A model generated the notes under the pieces. It was not told the DNA's origin and did not search any database. It saw only the letters and a program-made list of their open reading frames with translations. The position numbers and the translations under genes were made by a program. 22,277 bases of DNA from Candidatus Saccharibacteria bacterium UBA6209 (GTDB lineage Bacteria; Patescibacteriota; Saccharimonadia; Saccharimonadales; Saccharimonadaceae), in assembly GCA_905370345.1 (NCBI GenBank), contig CAJPKE010000013.1, positions 1 to 22,277 on the forward strand, read 5' to 3'. Positions within the stretch are counted from its first letter, which is position 1. Each line of letters begins with the position of its first letter. Below are positions 13,868 through 20,797 of this stretch, piece by piece.

Positions 13868-15641
13868 CGGACTTTTTCTCCGTCGCCCAATATTGAACAT
13901 CGACATAGCGATCGACGGGATTGACAACTTCGGTACTTGCGTCGAGAGCTTTAACGTTCCGAATATGGATATAATCAAACTTCGGCTGATACAAGGCAAT
14001 TGCCGGGGCGTCTGCTTGCCAAACAGCAGTGAACTTCGCATAGCGATCAGCGCGTTGCTTCGCTGAGATTTTAGATCGACCACTTTCCAGAGCATCGTCC
14101 GCTATCGCATTATTGTAATTGGAGAAATTCAAACCATTGTTGGTTGCCTGTGAAGAATGCCAATAGGCGTAAACATCAGGGTCGCCGCCCAAGGAGAGCT
14201 CATAAACCAACACATCAAAATTGCGCGGTTGCAAAACTGTCTGAAGGATATTTTGAGTGGCATCATTTGGATCAACAACTTTAATATCCGATTCTATATT
14301 CAGCTCGTCATACCAAACTTGAGCCAAATACCTGGCGACCTTTTCGTAATTGCTATTCCTCAAAACAACTACGTTGAGTTTTAACTTATCATTTCCCTTC
14401 TGACGAACATTATTCACACTCTTCCAGCCCTCAGCGTCCAGTAGAGATTTCGCTTTCTTGACATCATAACTAGACGAATTCGAATTCTTTCCTAGGAATT
14501 TGTTAAGCGTTGGGCCAGATAATTCCTCTGTAGACAATGACAAGGATTGACGTAATTTGGACGTATCAACACTGAGCGACAAAGCTTGACGAACAGCTTT
14601 TGATTGCAAGAACTGACTGTTGTTATTAAACAGCGCGTAAACTCCGTTATTCAAAGAATGCGCTTCTGCGGCATACATAGATTTTACCTCGGCGGATTGA
14701 TCGTTATAAATCAATTCTGGAGTTCCTGTAATTTCTCGCGTACGCAAACTTTTCGCAATATCATCCTGCGTCGGATACGCGTACAGCTGGAATCGCTCTA
14801 ACTTAGGAGTGCTGCCATAATAATTGTTATTCGACTGCAAATATAGCACCTTTTTACTGCCATCACTAGTTGCATTCTGCAACAACCTAAAGGCGAATGG
14901 ACCGCTGGATATAGGCGACTTATTAAAATCATGCTCACGTAAATTCGACGGTTTAACATCTTTTAATATATGTTTAGGAATAATCGGGAATGTCAAAGCG
15001 TGGACAAACGGCGAATATGACGACGGCAAGATAAACTTCACCGAATCGTCAGACGCTTTCTCGAATTTTATAGATTTCCAGCCAGATATCTCAGCTCCAA
15101 CTTCTGGATTCGCCAATAACTTCAACGTAAAGATTACGTCGTCCGCCGTTAAATCTTGCCCGTCTGACCACTTCAAGCCCTTCTTCAGCTTAACCGTATA
15201 TTCAGTTTCTTTATCGTTTACGCTGATGTTATCCGCCATGTCAGCCTTTATATTGCCCGTTGAGTCATATCGATACAAACTTGAAAATAGCAATTTCGCG
15301 GCGGATTTTTCAGCATTGGTTTTTGCGAAAATCGGATTTAAGTTTTCCAAAGGACCCAGCACACCCTCAGAATACGATCCGCCAGAAGTGTACGCCATTG
15401 TCGTGAAAGAATTGCGAGAAATATGCCACTGCACCGCACTGGCGCCAATCATTACCAATACTAGAATAATCCAAACAGAAACCCGACGTCGCACATTAGA
15501 CAAACGGTCTAACCTGGATGTCACGAATTTATGCGCATGACGCAAGCTTCCCTTTTCAATCTTGCGCAGACGCTTATTGACATCTTTACTGGAAACTTTT
15601 AGCCGCGCAAAACGATTCCATGACGAATTATCCGAGCTCAA
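13851..15641 (-). CDS. Family 5 extracellular solute-binding protein (oligopeptide-binding, OppA-like)
   Basis: Binding protein of the peptide/nickel ABC uptake type, tethered to the membrane and facing outward. About 50 basic cytoplasmic residues precede one membrane segment at about 54-71 (VSVWIILVLVMIGASAVQW); there is no lipobox cysteine. The SBP_bac_5 fold follows: LNPIFAKTNAEKSAAKLLFSSLYRYDSTGNIKADMADN, then KLKKGLKWSDGQDLTADDVIFTLKLL, and later YELSLGGDPDVYAYWHSSQ. No permease or ATPase gene is adjacent, so its transport partner is unknown; uptake of host-derived peptides is an inference. The start is TTG with AGGAG 7 nt upstream, overlapping the secG stop. Last gene of the YvlD-secG unit. 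Confidence 0.93.
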   Translation of the reverse strand: MSSDNSSWNRFARLKVSSKDVNKRLRKIEKGSLRHAHKFVTSRLDRLSNVRRRVSVWIILVLVMIGASAVQWHISRNSFTTMAYTSGGSYSEGVLGPLENLNPIFAKTNAEKSAAKLLFSSLYRYDSTGNIKADMADNISVNDKETEYTVKLKKGLKWSDGQDLTADDVIFTLKLLANPEVGAEISGWKSIKFEKASDDSVKFILPSSYSPFVHALTFPIIPKHILKDVKPSNLREHDFNKSPISSGPFAFRLLQNATSDGSKKVLYLQSNNNYYGSTPKLERFQLYAYPTQDDIAKSLRTREITGTPELIYNDQSAEVKSMYAAEAHSLNNGVYALFNNNSQFLQSKAVRQALSLSVDTSKLRQSLSLSTEELSGPTLNKFLGKNSNSSSYDVKKAKSLLDAEGWKSVNNVRQKGNDKLKLNVVVLRNSNYEKVARYLAQVWYDELNIESDIKVVDPNDATQNILQTVLQPRNFDVLVYELSLGGDPDVYAYWHSSQATNNGLNFSNYNNAIADDALESGRSKISAKQRADRYAKFTAVWQADAPAIALYQPKFDYIHIRNVKALDASTEVVNPVDRYVDVQYWATEKKSVYKTP

Positions 15642-15651
15642 ATCTATTCTC

Positions 15652-15888
15652 CTATTTTTGCAATCCCGGCAAAATCATACTTGCCAAAATCGATAGCACA
15701 AAAATCACCGCAAAAACAATAGTTACGTCAAACAAGTTTTTATCAAATCCGCGACGAGTAGTGAATAATTCCCCAGACGAGCCGAATCCTGCACCCAAAC
15801 TTGCGCCTCGTTGTTGCAACAAAATTGCGATAATCATCAGTACGGCAGATCCAAGCGTCACGTACGGTAAAATTGTATCAATTGACAT
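15652..15888 (-). CDS. secG: Preprotein translocase subunit SecG
   Basis: Small subunit of the SecYEG protein-export channel. The 78 residues contain two membrane segments (about 7-25 and 53-75) joined by the conserved loop QQRGASLGAGFGSSGELFTTRRGFDKNL. The ATG lies 1 bp after the upstream TAA, with AAGGAG 4 nt before the stop-start junction, so translation is coupled to the YvlD-like gene. The SBP gene follows 10 bp after. Confidence 0.95.
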   Translation of the reverse strand: MSIDTILPYVTLGSAVLMIIAILLQQRGASLGAGFGSSGELFTTRRGFDKNLFDVTIVFAVIFVLSILASMILPGLQK

Positions 15889-15889
15889 A

Positions 15890-16264
15890 TTACTCCTTTT
15901 CTTCCCGCTGCAAAACCAGCGCGCTACTTATAATATAGTTTACCAAACTCAGTATAATCCCGGCAATAATTGAATGCGCAAAAGTCATAGAAATCCCTGG
16001 CGCCAAAGCGAGCGAGATGTAAACCATAAAGCCGTTCACAATTAAGGTAAACAGTCCTAAGGTCAATAGAATTGCTGGCAGGGCTAGAATTGTAACGATT
16101 GGCTTCAATACGCTATTCACTACCGAAAATATCAGCCCAGCCATCATAAACGTCCACGCAGAAGTTGCGCCCGGAGTTTCATTTCCAAGCAGCCGCACTG
16201 CAACCCAAATACCTACCGAGTTAAGAATCAGCCGAATCAAAAACGTTGCAAATTGTCTTTTCAT
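15890..16264 (-). CDS. Phage holin family 4 / YvlD-like membrane protein
   Basis: 124-residue protein with four membrane segments (about 8-26, 37-54, 57-82 and 93-116), matching the PF04020-type family, as in LIFSVVNSVLKPIVTILALPAILLTLGLFTLIVNGFMVYISLALAPGI. Despite the name, members are chromosomal and their function is unclear; no phage genes are near. It is the first gene of a unit with secG and the solute-binding protein. No Shine-Dalgarno; a strong promoter lies 7 nt before the ATG. Confidence 0.9.
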   Translation of the reverse strand: MKRQFATFLIRLILNSVGIWVAVRLLGNETPGATSAWTFMMAGLIFSVVNSVLKPIVTILALPAILLTLGLFTLIVNGFMVYISLALAPGISMTFAHSIIAGIILSLVNYIISSALVLQREEKE

Positions 16265-16271
16265 TAGTCTT

Positions 16272-16300
16272 ATTATATATAATTTATGCTTTATTGTCGA
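16272..16300 (-). promoter_or_regulatory. Promoter of the YvlD-secG-SBP operon (leaderless)
   Basis: -35 TCGACA (16295-16300), 17-nt spacer, -10 TATAAT (16272-16277), ending 7 nt before the ATG at 16264. One of the best promoter matches in the window. Confidence 0.85.
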
Positions 16301-16314
16301 TTGAATGCTTGATT

Positions 16315-17892
16315 TTAAGATAAGCGCTTAATCAAATTCGCCTTTTTCGCGCCAACTTCCGCCTGCAATTCCGTATAATCCGCCTCGATAATTTTTTTCA
16401 CACTACCAAACTTCCTCAACAATTTCGCGCGTGTCTTTGGGCCAATCCCCGGAATTTCTTCCAGTTGGTTTTTCGTCTGATTTTGACGCTTCAGCGCTGT
16501 ATGATAACTCACAGCAAATCGGTGCGACTCGTCACGAATCCGCTGGAAAAGCTTGACAATATCTGTCGTCGCAATAGAACTTTTTGCAAAATTGTCCCGG
16601 CTGGAACCGTCATCAATAGCAGAGCCTCGTAAGTTCTTTGAATGCGAGCCAGCGTTGCGCTGAGCGGGATGCAAATTTACCACATACACATCATTGTCTT
16701 CGTAAATAGCGATGTCCTGATGAATAGATTTTTGCAACTCTTCAATGCGCGTTACGTCAATTTGCGAGCCAGTTTTATGAATAATAATTTCTTCCTCGCG
16801 CTTAGCGATGCTAATAATCGGCAATTTTATTCCGCGCTCATCCCTTGCCTTAATCGCCGCCGAAAGTTGACCCTTTCCGCCGTCAATCAACAACAGATCC
16901 GGACGACCCCAGCTTTTGATATTTCGCTCGCCAAGTCGCCTAAAAATCACCTCGTACATATTTCCAGTGTCGTCGTTTTTTTCACCCACCTTAAATTTGC
17001 GATATTCCGCACGATCGCTCGCACCATTTGTAAAAACTACCATACTCGCCACAACTTGGCGTCCGCTCATATGAGAAATATCATAACCCTCAATTCGCAC
17101 TGGAATATTTTTCAAGCCAAGTAGTTTTGCTAAATCAGTCAGTGCCTTGTCTTTTGAAATATCCAAAAACTCCTTATCGCCAAACATAACGCGTCGCTGA
17201 AGCTCTTGCATGGCGCGCAACTTATTCCTCAGACTTGCCGCCCGCTCAAAATCGTGAAGCCCTGCAGCCGTTTTCATATCACGCTCTAGCTCCACAGCAA
17301 TAGCCTTGCGATTTCCCTTAATATAACTTATCAATTTACGCAAACTAGCTTTATACGCGTCCGGACCATCACTTATTTTCGGACTTAAACCCAAATCCTC
17401 ATCCAACTTTGATTGCCCGGGGCGTCTTTGGTGAGTGAGATATGGAAAAATTCGCCTCAAATAGCGCAATGCCTTTTTTAACGCAAAACCATTGTAAAAT
17501 GGACCAAAATAATCCGCACCATCATCGGCAGGATTCCGCGTAAAACTGACCGTCGGCCAATCGCTTTTCATATCAATCCGAACATACATCTGAGACTTAT
17601 TGTCGCGCAACAGAACGTTGTATCGCGGCATATATCGCTTGATCATTTCGCTTTCCAAAAACAGCGCATCAACCTCACTCTCAGTTTCAATCCAATCAGT
17701 ATCAAAAATCTCTGCCACCAGCGCCATAGTTTTATTATCTCGCCCGCGCGAATCTTGAAAATACTGACGTACGCGATTTTTAAGAACCGCCGCCTTGCCA
17801 ACATAAATTACCTCGCCGCTCGCCGACTTATGAAAATAAACACCGGGCGTTCGCGGCAAAGTTTTCAGCTTAGCTTGCAATGCTTGATTCAT
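16315..17892 (-). CDS. uvrC: Excinuclease ABC subunit UvrC, short and cysteine-free
   Basis: Makes the two incisions in nucleotide excision repair with UvrA and UvrB. Visible in order: the GIY-YIG nuclease (GVYFHKSASGEVIYVGKA, about 17-35), the UVR helix that binds UvrB (HDFERAASLRNKLRAMQ, about 212-229), the RNase H-like nuclease (EGYDISHMSG, DLLLIDGGKGQL, RIRDESHRFA) and a C-terminal helix-hairpin-helix (EIPGIGPKTRAKLLRKFGS). At 525 residues it is shorter than the usual roughly 600. It has no cysteine at all, so the four-Cys iron-sulfur site between the GIY-YIG and UVR parts is absent. A stretch of about 45 extra residues sits between IAKREEE and RIRDE. Leaderless-type start; transcribed alone. 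Confidence 0.96.
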   Translation of the reverse strand: MNQALQAKLKTLPRTPGVYFHKSASGEVIYVGKAAVLKNRVRQYFQDSRGRDNKTMALVAEIFDTDWIETESEVDALFLESEMIKRYMPRYNVLLRDNKSQMYVRIDMKSDWPTVSFTRNPADDGADYFGPFYNGFALKKALRYLRRIFPYLTHQRRPGQSKLDEDLGLSPKISDGPDAYKASLRKLISYIKGNRKAIAVELERDMKTAAGLHDFERAASLRNKLRAMQELQRRVMFGDKEFLDISKDKALTDLAKLLGLKNIPVRIEGYDISHMSGRQVVASMVVFTNGASDRAEYRKFKVGEKNDDTGNMYEVIFRRLGERNIKSWGRPDLLLIDGGKGQLSAAIKARDERGIKLPIISIAKREEEIIIHKTGSQIDVTRIEELQKSIHQDIAIYEDNDVYVVNLHPAQRNAGSHSKNLRGSAIDDGSSRDNFAKSSIATTDIVKLFQRIRDESHRFAVSYHTALKRQNQTKNQLEEIPGIGPKTRAKLLRKFGSVKKIIEADYTELQAEVGAKKANLIKRLS

Positions 17893-17899
17893 TAAATAT

Positions 17900-17928
17900 A
17901 TTACAATCTAAATACGGCAATTATGCAA
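17900..17928 (-). promoter_or_regulatory. Promoter of uvrC (leaderless)
   Basis: -35 TTGCAT (17923-17928), 17-nt spacer, -10 TGTAAT (17900-17905), ending 7 nt before the ATG at 17892. No Shine-Dalgarno precedes the ATG. Confidence 0.6.
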
Positions 17929-17947
17929 GTATTCTTCTAACGATTGA

Positions 17948-18295
17948 CTAATCTTCCAACCACTTTTTGAGAACTATCGCCTGATTATGTTCCGTATCTT
18001 TGGCGCCATATAGCAGTGTAACTGCAGATTGTTCGTTCCAATTATTCTTCGCCTCGGCTGCCGCAGGATTATTATCCAGCTCCTTCATATAACGGCGAGA
18101 AAATTCCGGGAATTTTTCTGGATCGTGATTAAACCATTTGCGTAATTCATCGGTCGGGGCAATTTCTTTATTCCACTCGTCCAATGCAGCTCGCTCTTTG
18201 CTAATTCCGCGTGGCCACAATCGATCGACCAGCACACGATAGCTATCGTCTGACGCGGTCGACCCATAAATCCGTTCAATTTTATACTTTGTCAT
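17948..18295 (-). CDS. DUF488 family protein (YeaO-like)
   Basis: 115 residues with the family hallmarks YRVLVDRLWPRGISKE near the N-terminus, then LRKWFNHDPEKFPEFSRRYMKEL and VTLLYGAKDTEHNQAIVLKKWL. DUF488 proteins are widespread small cytosolic proteins without an established reaction. It has its own promoter 6 nt before the ATG, and a palindrome over the -35 box hints at regulation. uvrC starts 55 bp after its stop from a separate promoter. Confidence 0.93.
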   Translation of the reverse strand: MTKYKIERIYGSTASDDSYRVLVDRLWPRGISKERAALDEWNKEIAPTDELRKWFNHDPEKFPEFSRRYMKELDNNPAAAEAKNNWNEQSAVTLLYGAKDTEHNQAIVLKKWLED

Positions 18296-18301
18296 AATTT
18301 C

Positions 18302-18330
18302 ATATAACTACAAATCATTGATCAGATCAA
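18302..18330 (-). promoter_or_regulatory. Promoter of the DUF488 gene (leaderless)
   Basis: -35 TTGATC (18325-18330), 17-nt spacer, -10 TTATAT (18302-18307), ending 6 nt before the ATG at 18295. Confidence 0.65.
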
Positions 18331-18331
18331 T
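18317..18331. promoter_or_regulatory. Perfect 6-3-6 palindrome over the DUF488 -35 box
   Basis: ATTGAT-CAG-ATCAAT covers the whole -35 hexamer. Candidate operator; the binding protein is unknown. Confidence 0.4.
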
Positions 18332-18361
18332 AAAAAGCGAAAGCTAGCCATTCTTCAATAC

Positions 18362-19081
18362 TTATTCGATGCTACGTAAATATTCCTCCAAAAACTCACT
18401 CCACTCGGGCGCATTCTTCTCACGGAAATAGGCACGAAGAAAATCAACCATAATTTGATGACGATTTTCTGCTTCTATTCGTCCTGGTTCAGTCAACATC
18501 AAACCTTTCAATTTCAGCAGTTTCTCAAAGAAGTGATTGATAAATCCGTCAGTATCATGCGTATTGCCATCAGTGTTATATTCGTGTGCCGCCAGATTGA
18601 CATTCGGCCAAACCTTAGGGTCAAAAATCCGACCGCCGTGATGACAAGCATAAGTCAACGCCCGCTCAATACCGACTGCACCAATAGCATCACACATGTC
18701 AGCGTCAGACGCCAATTTCCCCGCCAGCCGCTGCGGCTGCTTACCGTTCAGCCGTTTGCTATAACCAATCGCCGCAATATTTTCCAGCACAACCCGACTT
18801 AAATCATCAGCCACCTCTGCCTGCGCCATAATATTTACCGCGTTCGTCAATTTTTCCGCCTGCGTTTTACCGACTAATTTATAATCATCAACATCATGCA
18901 GCCAAGCCGTCAATAGCACTTCTTGCAGGTTCACTGATTCGCTGTATTCGTTAGCAAAACGCTCCGCCAACAACGCTACTCGCTCGACATGATCATCAGC
19001 ATGCCCCGAAGTGTCGCCGCCCAATAACTGCCGAACTTTAGTCTTTACTATTTCAAGCTGGGAAATTTGTCGATCGTTCAT
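18362..19081 (-). CDS. HD-domain phosphohydrolase
   Basis: Metal-dependent phosphohydrolase of the HD superfamily, 239 residues from the chosen start. The metal ligands are visible as H31 (HADDHVERV), H62-D63 (WLHDVDDY) and an Asp in ASDADMCDAIG (about 126-128). The substrate is unknown; relatives include YedJ-like and nucleotide phosphohydrolases. I chose the third ATG (19081) because an extended -10 ends exactly 6 nt before it; earlier in-frame ATGs at 19108 and 19087 would lie within or upstream of that promoter and would add a non-conserved MLLLCYSMS. It follows the NUDIX gene of the perR operon with a 30-bp gap and no visible terminator, so read-through is possible. Confidence 0.9.
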   Translation of the reverse strand: MNDRQISQLEIVKTKVRQLLGGDTSGHADDHVERVALLAERFANEYSESVNLQEVLLTAWLHDVDDYKLVGKTQAEKLTNAVNIMAQAEVADDLSRVVLENIAAIGYSKRLNGKQPQRLAGKLASDADMCDAIGAVGIERALTYACHHGGRIFDPKVWPNVNLAAHEYNTDGNTHDTDGFINHFFEKLLKLKGLMLTEPGRIEAENRHQIMVDFLRAYFREKNAPEWSEFLEEYLRSIE

Positions 19082-19087
19082 ACTCAT

Positions 19088-19096
19088 ACTATAACA
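19088..19096 (-). promoter_or_regulatory. Extended -10 promoter of the HD hydrolase gene (leaderless)
   Basis: Minus strand TGT-TATAGT, with the hexamer at 19088-19093 ending 6 nt before the ATG at 19081. No -35 match. Confidence 0.6.
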
Positions 19097-19111
19097 TAAA
19101 AGCAGCATCGC

Positions 19112-19576
19112 CTACTGACGCTTATTAGCATACAAAGCGTAATATTCTTCAGGAAGATAATTTATATTAAGCCACCGGGCTTCCATTATTTCAAAGTTGC
19201 ATTTTATGTCATAATTAGACGCGTGCGCCGCAAAAACTCGAACTGAAAATTTGGCATACGATTCATGAGAATTAGCTTTTCCGAGATACCGCAGATTATG
19301 TATCTTTAATCCAATCTCTTCCAAGGTTTCTCTAACGGCAGCCTGTTCATAACTCTCATTACGATTTACTCCGCCTCCTGGCAAAGCCCATTCTTGACGA
19401 CTAAAGCGGCTTCTGACTAATAAAATCTTACCATCATCACGATAGACAATCACCCGCACGCGGTCCTTCTTCGGCACAATCCTAAAAACTAGCGACATTA
19501 CGTAGGCAACCCCACGAAAAATTGCCCGCCCAAATGAGCTGAACATCTCGCCAACTATTGATCCTTTGCGAGACAT
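19112..19576 (-). CDS. NUDIX hydrolase, last gene of the perR operon
   Basis: 154 residues. The NUDIX box is complete at about 68-90 (GGVNRNE...RETLEEIGL), preceded by EWALPGGG. The first 35 residues are an unusual amphipathic, weakly hydrophobic stretch (FSSFGRAIFRGVAYVMSLVFRIVPKK) that may bind membrane. MutT-like sanitising of oxidised nucleotides would fit the redox operon, but the substrate is not readable from sequence. The start lies 32 bp after the cupin stop with only a weak AGAGAAAG at long distance and no convincing -10, so transcription from perR is likely. Confidence 0.88.
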   Translation of the reverse strand: MSRKGSIVGEMFSSFGRAIFRGVAYVMSLVFRIVPKKDRVRVIVYRDDGKILLVRSRFSRQEWALPGGGVNRNESYEQAAVRETLEEIGLKIHNLRYLGKANSHESYAKFSVRVFAAHASNYDIKCNFEIMEARWLNINYLPEEYYALYANKRQ

Positions 19577-19608
19577 AATTAGTAAAAACTTTCTCTTTTG
19601 GCGACAGT

Positions 19609-20004
19609 TTATTCTGTGGTTACACCGTCAAAATCTTCTTCGTTAGCTTCTGCCTCTTCCCGTGTCGCCCGAACAATGCCGTCTTTGTGATGTGCTGGAC
19701 TATATATCGTATAGAGCTTAAGCGGCTCTTCGCCAGTATTTATCACATTATGCTCAGCGCCCGCCGGCACAATAATCGCACTACCGTCAGACACAGCATA
19801 CTCATTGTCGTCAATCAAAACCTTACCTTTACCAGATTCAAATCTGAAAAATTGATCATTTTCTTCGTGAACTTCCGCGCCAATCTCCCCACCAACCGGC
19901 AAACTCATCAGTACCAACTGACAATGTTTTGCCGTATATAAAACTTGACGAAAATTATTATTTGCCAATGTAAGCTCTTCGATATTTCCACTAAAACCCT
20001 TCAT
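19609..20004 (-). CDS. Cupin-domain protein
   Basis: 131-residue single-domain beta-barrel protein of the cupin type. Motif 1 region: GGEIGAEVHEENDQFFRFESGKG; motif 2 region: GSAIIVPAGAEHNVINTGEEPLKLYTIY. Metal ligands could be H and E of motif 1 and the His of motif 2, although motif 1 has only one His. Some small cupins are sugar isomerases or quercetinase-like; no reaction can be assigned. I chose the ATG at 20004, with GAAGGGGGA just upstream, over the ATG at 20052, which lies inside trxA. Downstream of trxA by 19 bp, in the perR operon. Confidence 0.88.
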   Translation of the reverse strand: MKGFSGNIEELTLANNNFRQVLYTAKHCQLVLMSLPVGGEIGAEVHEENDQFFRFESGKGKVLIDDNEYAVSDGSAIIVPAGAEHNVINTGEEPLKLYTIYSPAHHKDGIVRATREEAEANEEDFDGVTTE

Positions 20005-20023
20005 AAATCCCCCTTCTATTTTT

Positions 20024-20353
20024 TTATTTCGCAGCTTTTTCCAAAGCGTCAATCAACGTCTGCTTTGGCTTCATGCCGATCATTTCAGCAACTTCCTCGC
20101 CGCCAACAAAAATCTTCATGTTTGGAATTCCCTGCACGCGATATTCCATAGCCAATTGCGCATTTTCCTGACTCGCTTCAGTGTCAACCTTAACAATATC
20201 AAACTCTGTTTCTTCAGCAATTTGATGCAAAAGCGGGGCCATTGCGCGGCATGGCGGACACCACGGCGCCCAAAAATCAACTAGTACAGGACCGTCGCTT
20301 TTTAGCACCTTATCTTCAAATTCTTGCTTCGTTGTAATTTCATATAAAGCCAT
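20024..20353 (-). CDS. trxA: Thioredoxin with a WCPPC active site
   Basis: Cytosolic dithiol-disulfide oxidoreductase of 109 residues. The active site APWCPPC (W31-C35) has Pro where classical thioredoxin has Gly (WCGPC), which in related proteins raises the redox potential. The cis-Pro loop GIPNMKIF is present, as is the VDFWAPWC strand. I chose the ATG that overlaps the perR stop (TAATG), with AGGAGG in the last perR codons; the upstream ATG at 20374 would add seven perR-overlapping residues. Co-transcribed with perR; may reduce peroxidases or methionine sulfoxide reductases encoded elsewhere. Confidence 0.95.
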   Translation of the reverse strand: MALYEITTKQEFEDKVLKSDGPVLVDFWAPWCPPCRAMAPLLHQIAEETEFDIVKVDTEASQENAQLAMEYRVQGIPNMKIFVGGEEVAEMIGMKPKQTLIDALEKAAK

Positions 20354-20745
20354 TATTTCCTCCTTTTCTGGCATTTTTTACAAACTCCCGTCACAACCAA
20401 CGGGCCGTCAATATAACAATCGCTAATTTCATGCGCAATCTGTTTTCTCATCTCATCGGCAATTTTAATATCCATCAAGCCATCGCAGCCACTACACACA
20501 AAATGATCGTGATCGTCCTTACGAATATCATATCGCAAGCAACCCTTTTTAGTCGATGGCGCCAAACCAATCATCCCGTCGCCACACAGGCGTTGAGTTA
20601 TTCGATGCACCGTCGTGTCGCTGACTTCAGGATGAATGTTCCGCAATTCCTGAGCAATTTCCGCATTCGTCGCATGATGTTTGCTCTTTAAAATCGCCAT
20701 CACGTCATTCGTGTATTTTGTTGATCGCCTAACAATTTGCGTCAT
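20353..20745 (-). CDS. perR: Peroxide-responsive Fur-family repressor PerR
   Basis: 130-residue metal-dependent repressor. The winged helix lies at 1-72. Structural zinc cysteines C84, C87, C122 and C125 are all present. Aligned by spacing with B. subtilis PerR, every regulatory ligand is kept: H24 (H37), D73 (D85), H79 (H91), H81 (H93) and D92 (D104). Asp rather than Glu at the last position separates PerR from Fur, so peroxide sensing by histidine oxidation is likely. Leaderless-type start at 20745. A perfect palindrome overlaps its own -10, suggesting autoregulation of perR-trxA-cupin-NUDIX. Zur or a manganese-dependent Fur relative is less likely. Confidence 0.88.
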   Translation of the reverse strand: MTQIVRRSTKYTNDVMAILKSKHHATNAEIAQELRNIHPEVSDTTVHRITQRLCGDGMIGLAPSTKKGCLRYDIRKDDHDHFVCSGCDGLMDIKIADEMRKQIAHEISDCYIDGPLVVTGVCKKCQKRRK

Positions 20746-20750
20746 GTTCC

Positions 20751-20771
20751 TATTGTAAAGTATTTACAATA
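20751..20771. promoter_or_regulatory. Perfect 9-3-9 palindrome, probable PerR operator
   Basis: Arms TATTGTAAA and TTTACAATA surround GTA. It covers the -10 of the perR promoter and begins 6 bp from the ATG, so a bound dimer would block RNA polymerase. It differs in detail from the B. subtilis PerR box but has similar size and AT-rich symmetry. The divergent ABC exporter promoter starts 27 bp further on. Confidence 0.75.
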
Positions 20772-20780
20772 AATAAACAA
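20752..20780 (-). promoter_or_regulatory. Promoter of the perR operon (leaderless)
   Basis: -35 TTGTTT (20775-20780), 17-nt spacer, -10 TACAAT (20752-20757), ending 6 nt before the ATG at 20745. Confidence 0.7.
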
Positions 20781-20797
20781 GGACTTTATTCCACAAA

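Noticed and set aside
14824..15540. 238-residue plus-strand frame opposite the solute-binding protein
   Set aside because: Shadow of the well-supported minus-strand gene; no recognisable domain.
15890..16264. Prophage holin
   Set aside because: The family name is historical; no phage gene is nearby and the gene is in an operon with secG.
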